From an uncultured Raoultella sp. (GTDB lineage: Bacteria; Pseudomonadota; Gammaproteobacteria; Enterobacterales; Enterobacteriaceae), in assembly GCA_900759445.1 (NCBI GenBank), contig CAAEVH010000075.1, positions 1 through 64,000 of the forward strand: a stretch of DNA of 64,000 nucleotides. The letters are read 5' to 3'. Below, piece by piece: positions 62,131 through 64,000 of the stretch (the first letter of the stretch is position 1; each line of letters starts with the position of its first letter). The notes beneath the pieces are model-generated. The model ran no database searches. It was not told the origin of the DNA and saw only the letters and a program-made list of their open reading frames with translations. Made by a program: the position numbers and the translations under genes.

Positions 62131-62254
62131 TCATGATTCAATATCAGAACAGTGCAAGATTAGAGATCTGCGTCTCTACTAGGGATAGCCCTATGATGTG
62201 CTCATTAATATTTTATTTGAATAAGATGAATAGCAACGACTATTAGGAAAAATA

Positions 62255-64000
62255 ATGATTCTAACTGACAACGAAACAAAAATCGATCTGCTAAACAATG
62301 AGGCCATTGCCTCCACCATTATTGGATTGCTTCGAGAGCAGCTCAATCACCCAGTAACAATTGGTGTTCATGGTGATTGGGGTGCAGGTAAGTCGAGCGT
62401 ACTCGAAATGATTGAGTCGGGCTTCTCCGACAAAGATGATGTTTTATGCTTAAAGTTCAATGGTTGGCGTTTCCAAGGATTTGAAGATGCAAAGATAGCC
62501 TTAATTGAAGGCATCGTCTCAGGTCTGGTAGAGAAACGTCCTGCATTGAAAAAAGTTGAAGGAGCTATTAAAGACGTATTCCGTAGTATCGACTGGCTAA
62601 AGGTTGCCAAGCGAGCCGGCGGTCTGGCATTAACCGCATTTACCGGTGTTCCGACACCTGAGCAAATTGGCTCCATCATCAACTCCCTGCAAGGTTTGGC
62701 TGAAGATCCCGTCAAACTTATGACGAAAGAAAATATCTCTAATACTATCAATGAAATAAAGGCGGTGACGAAAGAGGGAGAAACAAAAAATGTACCGATG
62801 GAAGTGGAAACATTTCGCAAAGCATTTGATCAACTACTGAAAGATGCTGGTATCAAGCAACTTGTGGTATTGGTTGATGATCTTGATCGTTGTCTACCTG
62901 ATACGGCCATTGAAACTCTTGAAGCGATTCGTCTATTTGTATTTACCTCGCGGACAGCATTTGTTGTTGCTGCTGACGAGGCTATGATTGAGTACTCAGT
63001 GCGTAAGCACTTCCCTGACCTGCCTGACAGCACTGGGCCACGAGACTATGCCCGTAATTATCTTGAAAAACTCATTCAGGTCCCGTTCCGGATCCCTGCT
63101 TTAGGCGAAACAGAGACGAGAATTTATGTCACATTACTTCTTGCTGGTGCTGAAATAGGTGAGAATGACCCAGACTATGAAAAGTTAATCATCGTTGCGC
63201 GGGAAAAGTTGAAACGCCCGTGGACAAGTGGTGGATTGGACGCTGCCACGGTAAAAATAACTCTCGGCTCGCAAGCCGATAAAGCAAATAATGCACTAAT
63301 TCTGAGTGATCAGATCGGACCAATTTTGGCTAGCGGAACAAAAGGTAATCCTCGCCAAATCAAGCGTTTTCTTAATACCCTCTTGCTACGTGACCGCACC
63401 GCAACAGCGCGAGGTTTTGGCGATGATATCAAACTGCCAGTACTAGCAAAACTCATGCTTGCTGAGCGATTTATTCCAAGATTGTTCGAACAGATCGCGT
63501 TTGTTGCGGCGATACATTCAGATGGACACTGCAAAGATCTTGAAGCATTAGAGACGTTTCTTACGATTTCCAATAAAAACGATGATAAACCAAAAGAAAA
63601 AAAAGCCGCAGAAGTATTATTGCCACCTGATAGTACGGTTTTGACTGAATGGAAATCTTCAGAAACGATAAGTGACTGGGCTCGGCTCCCACCGAAGTTA
63701 TCAGGTCTCGACTTACGTCCCTACTTGTTTGTAACAAAAGATAAAAAAGATTATTTTGGTCCGGTATCAGTTTTGGGCCACTTAGCCGAGGTGGTCGAGA
63801 AATTGTTCGGCGGCAAAATGGCGGTTCAAAGTTACGAATCAGAGTTGAAGCAACTTGTGCAACCTGAAGCCGAAAAGGTCTTCGAGGCAGTTCGTAGCAA
63901 AATAATGAGCACAGCTACTTTTGATATCAAACCGGCAGGAATTGATGGTTTGAGCGTTCTTGTAAAGGCACAACCAAAATTACAGAGCCAGCTAATGGAT
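62255..64000 (+). CDS. KAP-family P-loop NTPase, partial at window end (possible QatA)
   Basis: At least 582 residues are open to the window edge, without a stop. It has Walker A GDWGAGKSS (about 40-48), a Walker B LVVLVDDLDRCLPD (about 200-213) and the KAP hallmark GNPRQIKRFLN. It starts at ATG 62255 with AGGAAAA upstream, 124 bases after the herA-like gene. KAP NTPases occur in anti-phage islands; QatA, the first gene of the Qat system (QatABCD), is one. The next genes are not in view, so the Qat assignment is only a possibility. Confidence 0.85.
   Translation, partial: MILTDNETKIDLLNNEAIASTIIGLLREQLNHPVTIGVHGDWGAGKSSVLEMIESGFSDKDDVLCLKFNGWRFQGFEDAKIALIEGIVSGLVEKRPALKKVEGAIKDVFRSIDWLKVAKRAGGLALTAFTGVPTPEQIGSIINSLQGLAEDPVKLMTKENISNTINEIKAVTKEGETKNVPMEVETFRKAFDQLLKDAGIKQLVVLVDDLDRCLPDTAIETLEAIRLFVFTSRTAFVVAADEAMIEYSVRKHFPDLPDSTGPRDYARNYLEKLIQVPFRIPALGETETRIYVTLLLAGAEIGENDPDYEKLIIVAREKLKRPWTSGGLDAATVKITLGSQADKANNALILSDQIGPILASGTKGNPRQIKRFLNTLLLRDRTATARGFGDDIKLPVLAKLMLAERFIPRLFEQIAFVAAIHSDGHCKDLEALETFLTISNKNDDKPKEKKAAEVLLPPDSTVLTEWKSSETISDWARLPPKLSGLDLRPYLFVTKDKKDYFGPVSVLGHLAEVVEKLFGGKMAVQSYESELKQLVQPEAEKVFEAVRSKIMSTATFDIKPAGIDGLSVLVKAQPKLQSQLMD

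Larger units (their letters stand above)
29303..64000. mobile_element. Integrative conjugative element, ICEKp/HPI-ICE-like backbone, right end outside window
   Basis: From tRNA-Asn onward the order is: P4-type integrase, efflux and oxidase cargo, AlpA, DUF2857, zinc finger, VirB1-VirB11 T4SS, TrbM/KikA-like protein, inverted-repeat oriT-like region, MobB, MobC, ArdC, then defence genes. Integrase at tRNA-Asn with virB1-11 and mobB/mobC is the known backbone of Klebsiella ICEKp and the E. coli HPI-ICE. Here no ybt/irp genes are visible, so it carries other cargo. The right end and excisionase are not in the window. Confidence 0.85.

Noticed and set aside
1..64000. CRISPR arrays, insertion sequences and rRNA genes
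   Set aside because: No regularly spaced repeats, no transposase-like reading frame and no rRNA stretch were seen on reading the window.

Overview
The window is enterobacterial chromosome (Klebsiella/Enterobacter/Raoultella-like) with two accessory regions tied to tRNA-Asn genes. The placement rests on the chromosomal block ldtA(erfK)-cbl-nac-tRNA-Asn. The Nac protein agrees closely, from memory, with the Klebsiella/Enterobacter form, and nac carries a textbook sigma-54 promoter and an NtrC-type site.

Left accessory region (about 48-25785). It starts at the 3' part of a tRNA-Asn cut by the window edge and ends at a 15-bp copy of that tRNA's 3' end (25771-25785). A near-identical rho-independent terminator follows each copy. 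Inside are: (i) a minus-strand sugar operon (TIM-barrel isomerase, binding protein, ABC ATPase, permease, RpiR regulator, PfkB kinase); (ii) a secreted GH20 beta-N-acetylhexosaminidase behind a possible 46-codon leader ORF; (iii) a five-gene chaperone-usher fimbrial operon in the order pilin-chaperone-usher-adhesin-chaperone; (iv) a LuxR-type regulator that opens an apparent operon with a TolC-like outer-membrane protein, a CvaA/HlyD-like adaptor, a CvaB-like C39-peptidase ABC exporter and a DUF1795 (DcrB/Eag-like) protein, followed by a 107-aa glycine-zipper peptide with a class II microcin leader; (v) a convergent MarT/FidL-like regulator pair. I see no integrase in this region. The microcin-like peptide with an Eag-like protein is the strongest candidate for an undescribed system.

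Chromosomal anchor (25.8-29.3 kb): ldtA, cbl and nac on the minus strand, then an intact tRNA-Asn.

Right accessory region (29303 to beyond 64000). This is an integrative conjugative element with the backbone of the ICEKp/HPI-ICE family: a P4-type integrase directly after tRNA-Asn, AlpA, a DUF2857 protein, a VirB1-VirB11 type IV secretion system (VirB3 fused to VirB4, EexN-like and VirB7 lipoproteins), a TrbM/KikA-like protein, a nested inverted-repeat region that looks like oriT, a MobB coupling protein and a MobC (MOBC) relaxase. No yersiniabactin genes are visible. The cargo between integrase and T4SS is a tripartite EmrAB/NodT-type efflux pump with a TetR regulator, a second cytochrome bo3 oxidase operon (cyoABCD without cyoE) and a MarA/Rob-size AraC regulator. 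The cargo after mobC is an ArdC antirestriction protein, a SIR2-HerA gene pair matching the Nezha-type anti-phage system, and a KAP-family NTPase running off the window, possibly the first gene of a Qat-type defence operon.

All assignments come from reading the sequence and remembered family features. No database search was run.
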